Assembly (NCBI RefSeq): GCF_007827595.1
Contig: NZ_VISR01000049.1
Coordinates: 1 to 41,179, forward strand
Direction: 5' to 3'
DNA length: 41,179 nucleotides
Source: Streptomyces sp. BK340
GTDB lineage: Bacteria > Actinomycetota > Actinomycetes > Streptomycetales > Streptomycetaceae
Positions 33,695 through 41,109 of the stretch are shown piece by piece (within the stretch, counting starts at the first letter, position 1; every line of letters begins with the position of its first letter). Made by a program: the position numbers and the translations under genes. The notes beneath the pieces are model-generated. The model searched no databases. It worked only from the letters and a program-made list of their open reading frames with translations, and was not told the DNA's origin.

Positions 33695-33960
33695 GAGGAG
33701 ACGAAAGCCCCGGATGCGAGCTATGACGACCACAACGCGTGGGACCACCTGTCCCCGACCGAACAGCACATCGTGTCCCGACAGACCTTTGCGGAGGGCA
33801 GCTGGGGCAGAGTGGCACCCCGACTTCCACTCTCGCGAGGACGAGCCCGTCATACGCCAGCACTGGGCTTCAAGCGGCTTGCTCACACGGACCTCGACTT
33901 GATGCTTAAGCAGCACCACATCCGGAAGATCCTTCTGATCGGCATGGCTCCCCGTGGTGC
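33695..33960 (+). pseudogene. Isochorismatase-like cysteine hydrolase, frameshifted remnant
   Basis: Homology jumps between frames: HNAWDHLSPTEQHIVSRQTF with AEGSWG in one, GAEWHPDFHSREDEPVIRQHWA in the next (shown in part), then TDLDLMLKQHHIRKILLIGM back in the first. These are consecutive blocks of the isochorismatase-like fold. The Cys-containing block expected after 'IGM' is absent. At least two frameshifts and a 3' truncation make it non-functional. From 33960 to 34213 I find no gene. Confidence 0.7.
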
Positions 33961-34213
33961 CAAATCCTCGGCATCCAGTTGGTCGGCCGTGCGCAAGGCT
34001 GGGCGGCTCAGCAACTCGCTTACGGATCTTACGCATCATCGGCGCGCGCAGGAGCGCGGAACGAACTCAGCAACCGCGAGGCGCGGGGCTGCCATCAGCG
34101 CGGAAGAGTAAACGCCGGAGAGCACAACAGGACCACGAGCGCCCAGAAGAAGCGGAGGTGTACCGAGCGAGCGGAGGAGCGTACGGAAACCGTGTTCTGA
34201 GGTGGTGACCCCC

Positions 34214-34972
34214 GTGAATGGGACCGATGGAAGAGCCGGTGGAGCGCGCGGAGGGCTCGCCGGGCAGACGGTCGTGGTGGTGGGAGGCAGTGCGGGCATC
34301 GGTCTGGAGACCGCGCGACAGGTGCGCGCGGCCGAGGGCGAGCTGATACTCGTCGCGCGCAACGCCGAACGCCTGAAGCAGGCGGCGGACGAACTGAACC
34401 CGCTGAGCACGGCCGCGTTCGACGCCCAGGACACCGACCGCCTGGAGCGCTTTCTCGGAGAGCTGCCCGGGCAGATCGACCACGTGATGGTCACGGCGGG
34501 CAGCCCGTCATACACCCCTGTCGCCGAACTCGACCTGACCGAGGCCGGGCATGACTTCGGCGGGCGTATCGCGATGATGCTGGCGGTGGCGCGGGCGGGC
34601 CGGGAGAAAGTCAGGGCCGGGGGAACGCTGCTGTTCATCGGCGGCACCGGCGGTCGGCGGCCCGCACCCGGGATGGCTGTGGTGGGCGCCCTCACCGCGG
34701 CGCTGCCAGCGCTGACCGCCAACCTGGCACTGGAGGTCGCCCCTGTCCGGGTCAACCTCATCGCTGCCGGGTTCGTGGACACACCGCTGTCGGCCTCCCT
34801 CCTCGGAGAGCAACTTGAGCAAAGACGAGCGGAGTTGAGGAAGACGCTCCCCATTGGCCGGGTGGTCGAACCGGCGGATGTCGCCGCTCTCGCACTGCAT
34901 ATCATGGCCAACGGCGCCCTCACTGGCGCCACGTACGACATCGACGGCGGCCAGCAGCTCGTCGCACACTGA
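34214..34972 (+). CDS. Short-chain dehydrogenase/reductase lacking the YxxxK pair
   Basis: A 252-residue SDR. The cofactor motif is TVVVVGGSAGIGLETARQVR (GxxxGIG), followed by LILVARNAERLKQAADEL, HVMVTAGSPSYTP in place of the usual NNAG, VNLIAAGFVDTPLSASLLGE, and a C-terminal GATYDIDGGQQLV. At the position of the catalytic Tyr-x-x-x-Lys the sequence is PAPGMAVVGALTAALPALTA, with neither residue. It therefore belongs to a divergent SDR group or is a non-catalytic binder. GTG at 34214 has GAGGTGG upstream; GTG at 34202 and 34205 are alternatives. It lies about 320 bp upstream of the VOC gene. Confidence 0.85.
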   Translation: MNGTDGRAGGARGGLAGQTVVVVGGSAGIGLETARQVRAAEGELILVARNAERLKQAADELNPLSTAAFDAQDTDRLERFLGELPGQIDHVMVTAGSPSYTPVAELDLTEAGHDFGGRIAMMLAVARAGREKVRAGGTLLFIGGTGGRRPAPGMAVVGALTAALPALTANLALEVAPVRVNLIAAGFVDTPLSASLLGEQLEQRRAELRKTLPIGRVVEPADVAALALHIMANGALTGATYDIDGGQQLVAH

Positions 34973-35289
34973 CCGTCCACTGCGCTCAGCCCAGGCCGCG
35001 GTCGGCCGTCGAGCGCCCGGGCTCCCGCAGGCGGCACCGCCTCGTCCGACGCCTATCGTGATCCGCCGCCGACGAAGTGGGCGAGCGTCCACATGCGGCC
35101 TCATCGAACGCGCGCCTAAGCTGGAAAGCGATACAGCCCGTTTCGACAGGGCGTCAGGACACTGCCGGGCCGGGCGTGAGACGAGGCGCACGCAACGCGT
35201 TCGAGTGCCGTGGGATGCGTTCTGCAAGCCCGGCGCCACCGCGGATCCGGTCGTCGCCGCTACCCCCTCCGAGACGGGAGGCGCAAGCC
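34973..35289. other. Intergenic region between SDR and VOC genes
   Basis: About 317 bases on the leading side of the VOC gene. I see no gene, no clear terminator hairpin and no operator repeats. Confidence 0.4.
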
Positions 35290-35907
35290 ATGGACATGAA
35301 ACTCGAGGTCGTCGTGGTACCGGTGTCCGACGTCGACCGGGCCAAGGACTTCTATTCAGCGCTGGGCTGGAGGCTCGACGCGGACATTGCCCCTGACGGT
35401 GACTTCCGGGTGGTGCAGGTGACCCCTCCGGGTTCCCCGGCCTCTGTCATCTTCGGCAGCTCGGTCACCGATCAGACCCCGGGCTCGGCTCGTGGCCTGC
35501 ACCTGGTCGTCGACGACATCGAGGCCGCCCATGACGAGCTGATACGGCGCGGCGCCGAGCCGAGCGATGTGTTTCACGACGCCGGCGGCGTCTTCCACCA
35601 CGCCGGCGCTGACGCCCGGGTACCCGGTCCTGATACACAGCACGGCAGTTATGGCTCCTTCCTGTCGTTCAGTGACCCGGACGGCAACGGCTGGCTCCTG
35701 CAGGAGGTCACCACACGGCTTCCGGGACGGCTGGATCCCACGACCACGTCGTTCACCTCGGCCGAGGACCTGGCGGGCGCCCTGCGGCGGGCCGCGGCGG
35801 CGCACGGTGCACACGAGGCTCGCATCGGTGCGGAGGACCCGGACTGGCCGGACTGGTACGCGCGATACATGGTGAGCGAGCAGGCCGGGACGGAACCGCC
35901 CTCGTGA
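35290..35907 (+). CDS. VOC family (glyoxalase/bleomycin resistance-fold) protein
   Basis: A 205-residue protein. The first ~140 residues form one VOC module: LEVVVVPVSDVDRAKDFYSA, RGLHLVVDDIEAAHDELIRR and FLSFSDPDGNGWLLQEVTTR. An additional ~55-residue C-terminal tail (FTSAEDLAGALRRAAAAHGA, ending WPDWYARYM) recurs in actinobacterial homologues. VOC proteins bind a metal and act as glyoxalases, dioxygenases or antibiotic-binding proteins; which of these applies is not determinable. ATG at 35290 follows GGGAGG. The longer open frame to 35077 is not homologous. Confidence 0.9.
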   Translation: MDMKLEVVVVPVSDVDRAKDFYSALGWRLDADIAPDGDFRVVQVTPPGSPASVIFGSSVTDQTPGSARGLHLVVDDIEAAHDELIRRGAEPSDVFHDAGGVFHHAGADARVPGPDTQHGSYGSFLSFSDPDGNGWLLQEVTTRLPGRLDPTTTSFTSAEDLAGALRRAAAAHGAHEARIGAEDPDWPDWYARYMVSEQAGTEPPS

Positions 35908-35967
35908 GCGGCCGGATGCGCGGTCCACGGCCGTAACAGGACGCCGAACCGCTCTGGGGCTGATGGA

Positions 35968-35994
35968 GGCTCGATTCCCTAAGAGGATCGAGCC
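35968..35994 (+). terminator. Hairpin after VOC gene
   Basis: GGCTCGAT and ATCGAGCC form a perfect 8-bp stem with an 11-base loop, 61 bp after the VOC stop. No U-tract. It may also be part of the IS3-type remnant that begins about 30 bp later. Confidence 0.5.
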
Positions 35995-36027
35995 ACAGCA
36001 CGTCCGTCCCCCTACCCTGCTGAGCTT

Positions 36028-36300
36028 CACGAGCGTGCGGTACGTATGGTCGCAGAGATCTGCCCGAACTACCCGACCGATCGGGCCGTGATGAGGGCGG
36101 TTGCATCCAAGCCGGGGATCGGTGCGGCGGAGACGGTGCGGACCTGGGCCCGGAAGACTGAGGTGGCCGCTGGCCAGCGGCCCGGAGAAACATGGCAAGA
36201 AGCCGCGGGGATCGAGCGGCTGCGCGCCCGAGGCCGCCGAACTGCGACGGGCAGACGAGATCCGCAAGGCGGCCTCGGCTTTTTTCGCGTCAAGCCCAGG
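36028..36300 (+). pseudogene. IS3-family OrfA transposase remnant
   Basis: The frame reads ERAVRMVAEICPNYPTDRAV, then AETVRTWARKTEVAAGQRPG, typical of IS3-family OrfA helix-turn-helix proteins. The leucine-zipper part (ELRRADEIRKAASAFF) is in another frame, so there is a frameshift near 36230. OrfB (DDE) is absent. Confidence 0.78.
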
Positions 36301-36487
36301 TCTCCGCCTCGGAGTGGCCTGATAGGAGCGTGCCGCGCGACCCGATTGAGGCGTGCCCCCATGGTGGAGACATCGGTAGGTCTCCACGGCCCGGGGGAGG
36401 ATCCCTTGCACATTGTCGGCATCGACGGTCACATGAAGACGCACAGCCGCCTCTCTCCGCACCTGCTCCAACCGCTTTCGGGACGAC

Positions 36488-36869
36488 ATCACGGAACCCG
36501 TCAGCCACCATTGGTACGCGACAACCGACGCCCACCTCGCTGATTGCCGCGCCCGTCTGGCGTTCGACCTCCCTCTCCAACACCTGGAAAACCGTGCTGA
36601 TCTGGGTCCTCGTGGACGGCCCGCGGCGCCCCGGCGAACTGTGCGAGCTCATCGGCGGCATCAGCCCCAGAGTCCGGACTGAGGCACTGCGATGGCTGGA
36701 CTTCAACGGGCTGGTGGCACGGAATTCCTATGCCGAAGCGCCGCCCCGTGCCGAGTACGAACTCAGCGCTCTGGGGCGGACGTTGCTCGGCCCGGTCGAC
36801 CCATTCGGCGCGTGGGTCTTCGAGCACTGCGATGAGGTCATGGCCGCCCAGGAACGAAAAGGCGGGTGA
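36488..36869 (+). pseudogene. HxlR-family regulator with lost start codon and frameshift
   Basis: The frame from 36488 reads ITEPVSHHWYATTDAHLADC and RARLAFDL, then changes frame to LSNTWKTVLIWVLVDGPRRP and GISPRVRTEALRWLDFNGLV. Together these make a normal HxlR winged-helix regulator with the C-terminus FGAWVFEHCDEVMAAQ. The break is an extra C in GACCTCCCTCTCC near 36572. The expected ATG at 36488 is ATC. The intact 3' frame extends upstream only through IS3 debris. Probably a pseudogene unless sequencing errors explain both lesions. Between 36310 and 36480 I see no other gene. Confidence 0.68.
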
Positions 36870-37143
36870 GCCACCAGCCCGTTGCGCAGCCAAAGGACGA
36901 GCCGAGACACGAGTACCCGCCGGGCCGACCGCGTCAGGGCCCTTCTTCGGCTACAGCCATCCCCACAGCGGACGACACTCACGCTGCCGGGTGTGGACTC
37001 CTCCATCCAGGAACCCGGAAACGCCCGCCAGTGTGTCCAGGGACCCGGCCACGCCCGCCGCGGAGCCCGCAAAAATCCCCGTCCGACCGCACGACCGTCA
37101 TGCCCCGCTCCGCGTTATCACCGAGGACGAGTTGAGCCCCGTC

Positions 37144-37512
37144 TCACCCGCCAGCTTGCTGCCAGGGGAACGGAGCAAGATCCGGTTCGACCCAGCCGGT
37201 CCTGGCCAGGTCGCCTGCCAGCATCGAGGACCGATAGAAGCGGGCGAGCAGCTTCTTGTCGAGCAACACGGGGTGCTGGTCGGCGAAGGCGTCGAAGTCG
37301 GTGGTGCCCGACCGCCCGGCATGGTGGCCCACCAGTTCGACCCAGGCCTGGCTGACGGCGGCGTTGTACGTGTGCGGGGCGCCGGCGTAGCGGGCAGTGC
37401 GCTGGATGCCGTCGCTGACCAGGTCCACTGCCGCAGTCGTGCCGTAGCGCCGGACGGCCAGCCAGGTCAGCCGGAGGTGCTGGCGGTGACCGAACCGCTC
37501 GGCGGTCGCCAT
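37144..37512 (-). CDS. Hypothetical protein, conserved in style with actinobacterial homologues
   Basis: A 122-residue soluble helical protein, starting MATAERFGHRQHLRLTWLAV, then TTAAVDLVSDGIQRTARYAG and PHTYNAAVSQAWVELVGHH, and ending TGWVEPDLAPFPWQ. I recognise the style of a conserved hypothetical family but assign no function. ATG at 37512 is preferred for its GGGAGAAG ribosome binding site; ATG 37524 is in frame. Coding-like sequence continues in frame further upstream to a TAA at 37669 without a start codon, so an N-terminal truncation is possible. His-rich stretches might bind metal. Confidence 0.55.
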   Translation of the reverse strand: MATAERFGHRQHLRLTWLAVRRYGTTAAVDLVSDGIQRTARYAGAPHTYNAAVSQAWVELVGHHAGRSGTTDFDAFADQHPVLLDKKLLARFYRSSMLAGDLARTGWVEPDLAPFPWQQAGG

Positions 37513-37668
37513 CACTTCTCCCATCAGCTCGGCGAACGGCGAGGACTCCTCGTCCGCGCCGTGGCCGACATGCAGATGCCGCCGCAGACGCCCCGCCGGG
37601 ACGGTCAGCGCTTTGAACGGCCGGCGGAGATGGACTGCGCACCCGGAGCGGGCCGTGGTCGTGCGCGG

Positions 37669-37800
37669 TTATGACCCCTCCTTGACCAGCGCCTCCAGAA
37701 CGGCGTAGAAGCCGGCGACTGCCTCGGCGGGCAGGCCGTCCAGTGCGCGGTTCTCGACACTGCTCAGGGGCTGGGTAATGACGGCGGCCGCCGCACGCCC
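37669..37800 (-). pseudogene. MarR-family regulator, C-terminal remnant
   Basis: The frame reads AAAVITQPLSSVENRALDGL, then PAEAVAGFYAVLEALVKEG and a stop. This is the dimerisation-helix C-terminus of MarR regulators. The winged helix is missing and the upstream side is joined directly to an erythromycin-esterase-like frame. Confidence 0.55.
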
Positions 37801-38018
37801 TGAGTCGGTGCCATCAGGAGGTGCTTGACCTGGAAGAACTCGCGCGTCCCGTGAGTGGCCTCGCCCAGGCCCACGATCCGTATGCCGTCGAGGGTGCTCT
37901 TCAGTGGCTGGAGGCCGGTGGTAGGGACGCCTGGCAGCAGGCTGTTCAGCGGTATGGTGTTCTGGGCCAGCCAGGCCGTCCCCTCTTGGGGAGCCGTCCC
38001 GCGATCTGTCGCCGACAT
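37801..38018 (-). pseudogene. Erythromycin esterase-like protein, N-terminal fragment
   Basis: From ATG 38018 the frame reads WLAQNTIPLNSLLPGVPTTG, then GIRIVGLGEATHGTREFFQV and KHLL. This is the conserved N-terminal block (GLGExTHGTxEFF) of EreA/EreB-like hydrolases, which includes a catalytic-region His and Glu. Only ~70 of the usual ~400 residues remain before the MarR remnant. An IS5 fragment lies about 20 bp upstream of the start. Confidence 0.72.
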
Positions 38019-38032
38019 GGTCTTCGAGGCTA

Positions 38033-38177
38033 GGTTCTGTCCGGCAGATCATGTGGGCCGTCCCGCTTAGGGGTCATCGTTTCGCTCGTGGGGCGGGGTG
38101 ATCTAACAGACGATGAGTGGTCGCGGATCGCGCCGTATCTTCCGAAGTCCGGCCGTCGGGGCGGGCGATGGAACGAT
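38033..38177 (+). pseudogene. IS5-family transposase, N-terminal fragment with IS end
   Basis: From about 38088 the frame reads GRGDLTDDEWSRIAPYLPKS, then GRRGGRWND, the start of IS5-group transposases of the 'LTDxEWxxxxPLLP' type. Upstream, GGCTAGGTTCTGTCCGGC (about 38030-38047) looks like its terminal repeat. Only ~30 codons survive. This type differs from the remnant at 27140-27409. Confidence 0.72.
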
Positions 38178-38259
38178 TGCTGTCACCTGTCTGGTTCCGA
38201 GGCCGATGCGGTGTGGAAGTTCGACCGGGCCGAGGACGACGGCGCACTTGTTCGTCATG
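38178..38259 (-). pseudogene. Aldo/keto reductase-like N-terminus cut by IS5 fragment
   Basis: ATG at 38259 overlaps the hydrolase stop (ATGA) and reads MTNKCAVVLGPVELPHRIGL followed by GTRQ. It resembles the start of aldo/keto reductases (ELPxRIGLGT). It then runs into the IS5 remnant on the other strand. It was evidently the second gene of an operon with the alpha/beta hydrolase. Confidence 0.5.
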
Positions 38260-39124
38260 ATCGCGCCTCCGCCGACTTGACGTGCTGCGCTACCAGTGCC
38301 GAAAACCCTTCGGGCGCGTCGACCGGAACGATGTGGCCGGCGTTGGGCAGCAGGCTCGCCGTCAAGTTCTCGGTAAACGGAGCGAGTTGACGCGCCGTGC
38401 CCTCGCCGACCGCGCCTCCGCCGATCGTGAGAACCGGAAGTGTGAACACGTTCTGTGTCACCCACGAGGAGATCCAGCCCGCGTTCGCGGGCATCGCGCG
38501 GTAATGCTCGAAAGCGGCCCGCAAGGACTCCCGCCCACGGTACGCCTCGACGATCCGGGCGGTCAGCGCCTCTGAGAGCCCGCGGCGGCTTCCGCCTTCG
38601 AGGAAGAACCGGATGTAGTGGTTTTCCCGTCCCTCCAGCAAGCCCTCGGCGAACCCGCCCGGAGCCGAGTGCAGCCCGAACCACCAGGGCGCGCCGTTCG
38701 CCGTAAAGGATTCGGCGCCGGGCAGAGTGCCGATCATCGCCTCACTCAGCGTCAGGCTGGACACCCGGTGCGCGTGGGCCGCGGCCAACGCGAACGCCGG
38801 TGCGGTGCCGAGGTCGATACCCACGACGTGCGCCCGGTCGATGTCAAGCGCGTCGAGGACCCCGACCAGGTCCCCGGCGAGCTCGGTCGCCAGGTAGCCG
38901 CCAGCTGCTCGGTCGCTGTCGCCCAGACCGCGTAGATCCGGCGCGACGACACGAAGCCCGGCCGCCGTCAGCAGCGGCGCGACTTCGGACCAGATTGCCC
39001 GCGTGTGCGGGAAACCGTGCAGCAGCAGGACCGCGGGGCCCTCACCCGCCACCTCGACCGCGAGGCGGACGTCGTTCACCGAGATGTACCGCGCTTGCGC
39101 ATCCGCCAGGTAGGCAATCAACAT
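38255..39124 (-). CDS. Alpha/beta hydrolase, epoxide hydrolase/dehalogenase-like
   Basis: A 289-residue alpha/beta hydrolase. GPAVLLLHGFPHTRAIWSEV contains the HG oxyanion motif. The nucleophile elbow is AHVVGIDLGTAPAFALAAAH, with Asp in place of Ser, as in epoxide hydrolases and haloalkane or haloacetate dehalogenases. The C-terminal catalytic His is in LLPNAGHIVPVDAPEGF. A cap region follows AMIGTLPGAESF. The substrate is unknown. It is divergent from an HxlR regulator across 57 bp, so it is probably controlled by it. The ATG at 39124 gives an N-terminal ~10-residue lead before the conserved YISVNDVRLAVEVAG. Confidence 0.9.
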   Translation of the reverse strand: MLIAYLADAQARYISVNDVRLAVEVAGEGPAVLLLHGFPHTRAIWSEVAPLLTAAGLRVVAPDLRGLGDSDRAAGGYLATELAGDLVGVLDALDIDRAHVVGIDLGTAPAFALAAAHAHRVSSLTLSEAMIGTLPGAESFTANGAPWWFGLHSAPGGFAEGLLEGRENHYIRFFLEGGSRRGLSEALTARIVEAYRGRESLRAAFEHYRAMPANAGWISSWVTQNVFTLPVLTIGGGAVGEGTARQLAPFTENLTASLLPNAGHIVPVDAPEGFSALVAQHVKSAEARS

Positions 39125-39141
39125 CGTTCATCTCATCCAGT

Positions 39142-39160
39142 TGGTTACCATCAGATACCA
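39142..39160. promoter_or_regulatory. Candidate HxlR operator in divergent promoter region
   Basis: TTACCATCAGATACCA contains TACCA twice, 10 bp apart, next to the complementary-looking GGTTACC. It lies in the 57-bp gap between the hydrolase and HxlR starts, where the regulator should bind. Confidence 0.4.
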
Positions 39161-39181
39161 GGCGAACATAGGAGACCGGCT

Positions 39182-39598
39182 GTGGACGTTCAAGGAGGCA
39201 CTTCCTGGAACCCTGGTCACCCCGGGGTAACCCCTCCCCGCGGCGACCTCTTCGATGCGGCCTGCCCCACCAGGCAGCTGCTCGACCGGGTCGGCACGAA
39301 ATGGACAACAATGCTCGTCCTGACCCTCGACCAGACCGATGGAGAACTTCGTTTCACCGAACTCAAGCGAGCCATGACCGGGATCTCCCAGAAGATGCTG
39401 ACGCAGACCCTGAGGTCACTCGAACGGGATGGCCTCGTCACCCGCCGGGTCGAGCCCTCCGTTCCGCCACGGGTGTTCTACGGGCTCACCGTGCGTGGAA
39501 CGTCGCTGGCACAACCCCTGTCACAGTTGCGAGAGTGGGCAGAGATGCATATGCCACAGGTTCAGCTCGATCAGAACGCATTCGACCGTTCACTCTGA
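39182..39598 (+). CDS. HxlR-family transcriptional regulator
   Basis: A 138-residue winged-helix regulator. It has CPTRQLLDRVGTKWTTMLVL, then FTELKRAMTGISQKMLTQTL and RSLERDGLVTRRVEPSVPPR, the diagnostic HxlR block, ending YGLTVRGTSLAQPL. The N-terminal Cys in AACPTRQ is where many HxlR proteins sense redox or electrophile stress. GTG at 39182 has GGAG 7 bases upstream; the longer open frame to 39005 would overlap the divergent gene. It likely regulates the adjacent alpha/beta hydrolase and itself. Confidence 0.9.
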   Translation: MDVQGGTSWNPGHPGVTPPRGDLFDAACPTRQLLDRVGTKWTTMLVLTLDQTDGELRFTELKRAMTGISQKMLTQTLRSLERDGLVTRRVEPSVPPRVFYGLTVRGTSLAQPLSQLREWAEMHMPQVQLDQNAFDRSL

Positions 39599-39719
39599 GC
39601 GCAGGGCTGGTCCATGGCCGGCCATAACGGCGATGAGCAAGGTCGCTGGGCGTGTCCGGTGGGTCCCGTGACGGGTCTGGCGGTGGATCTGCAAGTGAGA
39701 ACGAGGTGGGAGAACAAGT

Positions 39720-40115
39720 TCAGCGCGCGAGCACGCACCCAGCCGCGACGCCGAGCCAGAGCATGGCTCCGAAGAACAGGCCCACGATCGGACATAGGCG
39801 GTACTTCCGGGTGAATACCCTTGCGCTTTTCGGCCGTTCGGGCAGGTAGGCGACCGGTACATGGGTTCCGAGGGCCAGCCCCGTCCCCGTCATAGGGGGC
39901 CGGAACCTGATGGGTCGGCCCTGCCGGTCGGTGAACTCGATGACGGGCTTTGAGTAGTCGTCCGCCGACGTGTGCTCCTGGTCCACCACCACCCCTTCGG
40001 TGTGCAGCCCGTGGCGGTTCACCCGCATCTGCAGCCGTGCCTCCCGGGCGCCGGCCCACAGACTCACCAGGCCCGCCAATACGGCGAGCCCGATACCGAT
40101 CGTCTCACCCGTCAT
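39720..40115 (-). CDS. DUF3592 domain-containing membrane protein
   Basis: A 131-residue protein with an N-terminal TM helix (IGIGLAVLAGLVSLWAGA) and a C-terminal one (GLFFGAMLWLGVAAGCVL). Between them is an extracytoplasmic beta domain: HTEGVVVDQEHTSADDYSKP, then VIEFTDRQGRPIRFRP and VPVAYLPERPKSARV. This is the DUF3592 layout (function unknown, often near envelope or secretion functions). ATG at 40115 was chosen over 40181 for a GGGAGAGCAGGG upstream and correct TM placement. No operon partner. Confidence 0.82.
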   Translation of the reverse strand: MTGETIGIGLAVLAGLVSLWAGAREARLQMRVNRHGLHTEGVVVDQEHTSADDYSKPVIEFTDRQGRPIRFRPPMTGTGLALGTHVPVAYLPERPKSARVFTRKYRLCPIVGLFFGAMLWLGVAAGCVLAR

Positions 40116-40288
40116 CCGTCCCCTGCTCTCCCTCGCACAGCGCCCGCCCGGCACGGACCGCGCATCAGGAGGACGCGGCACGCATCCCTATGGTTCACGA
40201 AGGTGCGCGACCGGACGGCCCGAGCAGACACGTTCGATGAGCAGGCGCCTGCCGTGAACGGTCAGCCGGGCATTACGGTGGGACACGA

Positions 40289-40384
40289 AGACCTCCGTGC
40301 GGTGTGTTCCTGGACAGCTCCACCACACCGGAGGTCTTCGCCATGATCAAGCCCGGCCAGCGTTGACAAACGCTCGTGATCAAT
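40289..40384. repeat. Right copy of ~95-bp hairpin-containing repeat
   Basis: Same orientation as 1-92, with a few substitutions. AGACCTCCGTGCGGTG pairs with CCACACCGGAGGTCT, and the tail ends GTGATCAAT. Here it is followed by unrelated sequence (GGGATCTCGAACG). The short CGTTGACAAACG hairpin in the tail is better preserved in this copy. Confidence 0.78.
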
Positions 40385-40599
40385 GGGATCTCGAACGCCT
40401 CCTGCAAGGGTCCACGCTGTGACCCGCGGCCACCGCGTGATCTTCAGTCTTCACACACCGATGATCATCGGTGGCCGCACCAGTCTGCGTCCCGCCCGAC
40501 TCCGGGCGCTCTGGCCGGCGACTCCGAGCGTTCAAGTTGGCGTGGAGGACCCGCTCATCTTCTTCGCTCGCGCCTTCGTGCGCCCGACCCTCCTAAGAA

Positions 40600-40948
40600 T
40601 CAAGGCACTTCCACGGCGATGGCTGCCTCGACTGCCGCCAGGATCAAGAATCCTCGGGTGATACCCGTGGACAGGGTGATCGCCAAAGCAATGGCAGCAC
40701 CGACAGAGATCCCCGACGACGGTCGCCGGTCGTCGGTACGGATCACCGTCCAGCACAGCGGAGGGAACGAAAGGGCCGCGATGATGAAGACGGCGGTATA
40801 CCAACCGTAGCCGTCCGGCCCCCCACGCGCGCTACGTTGGCCGTCGTAATGCCAGCCGCACCCGCCCTCGACAAGCCCGGTCGTCCCCCCAGCCGAGCGC
40901 GCCAGCGAAGCACAGCCCGTAGAGGGCTCCCCACCCTTTGCTGTTCAT
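40600..40948 (-). pseudogene. Small membrane protein broken at a G6 run
   Basis: From ATG 40948 (GGATCCGGGC upstream) the frame reads MNSKGWGALYGLCFAGALGW and then hits TAG after a frameshift. If one G is removed from the G6 run (plus-strand C6 at 40885-40890), it continues TTGLVEGGCGWHYDGQRSAR, a TM helix WYTAVFIIAALSFPPLCWTV and a second hydrophobic region ISVGAAIALAITLSTGIT to a TGA at 40600. The corrected product is about 115 residues with three hydrophobic segments; family unknown. The length (349 nt) is exactly one base too long. Confidence 0.65.
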
Positions 40949-41109
40949 GCCCGGATCCTACGGGGGACATCTTGGCCGACCTTCTCGACAACCTCACTCG
41001 GCACCTGAGCACGACAGAGTGTGGGACCGTCAACTCAAGCGTCCGGGACCCAGCAGGCGAAATCACGATCTACGGCTGGAGTACTACTGACCTTGAATGC
41101 GTGATGTCG

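Noticed and set aside
36340..36492. Minus-strand frame RRLEQVRREAAVRLHVTVDA as a gene divergent from the HxlR remnant
   Set aside because: Codon bias is weak, the frame continues as random sequence through the IS3 remnant, and its start would overlap the HxlR start.
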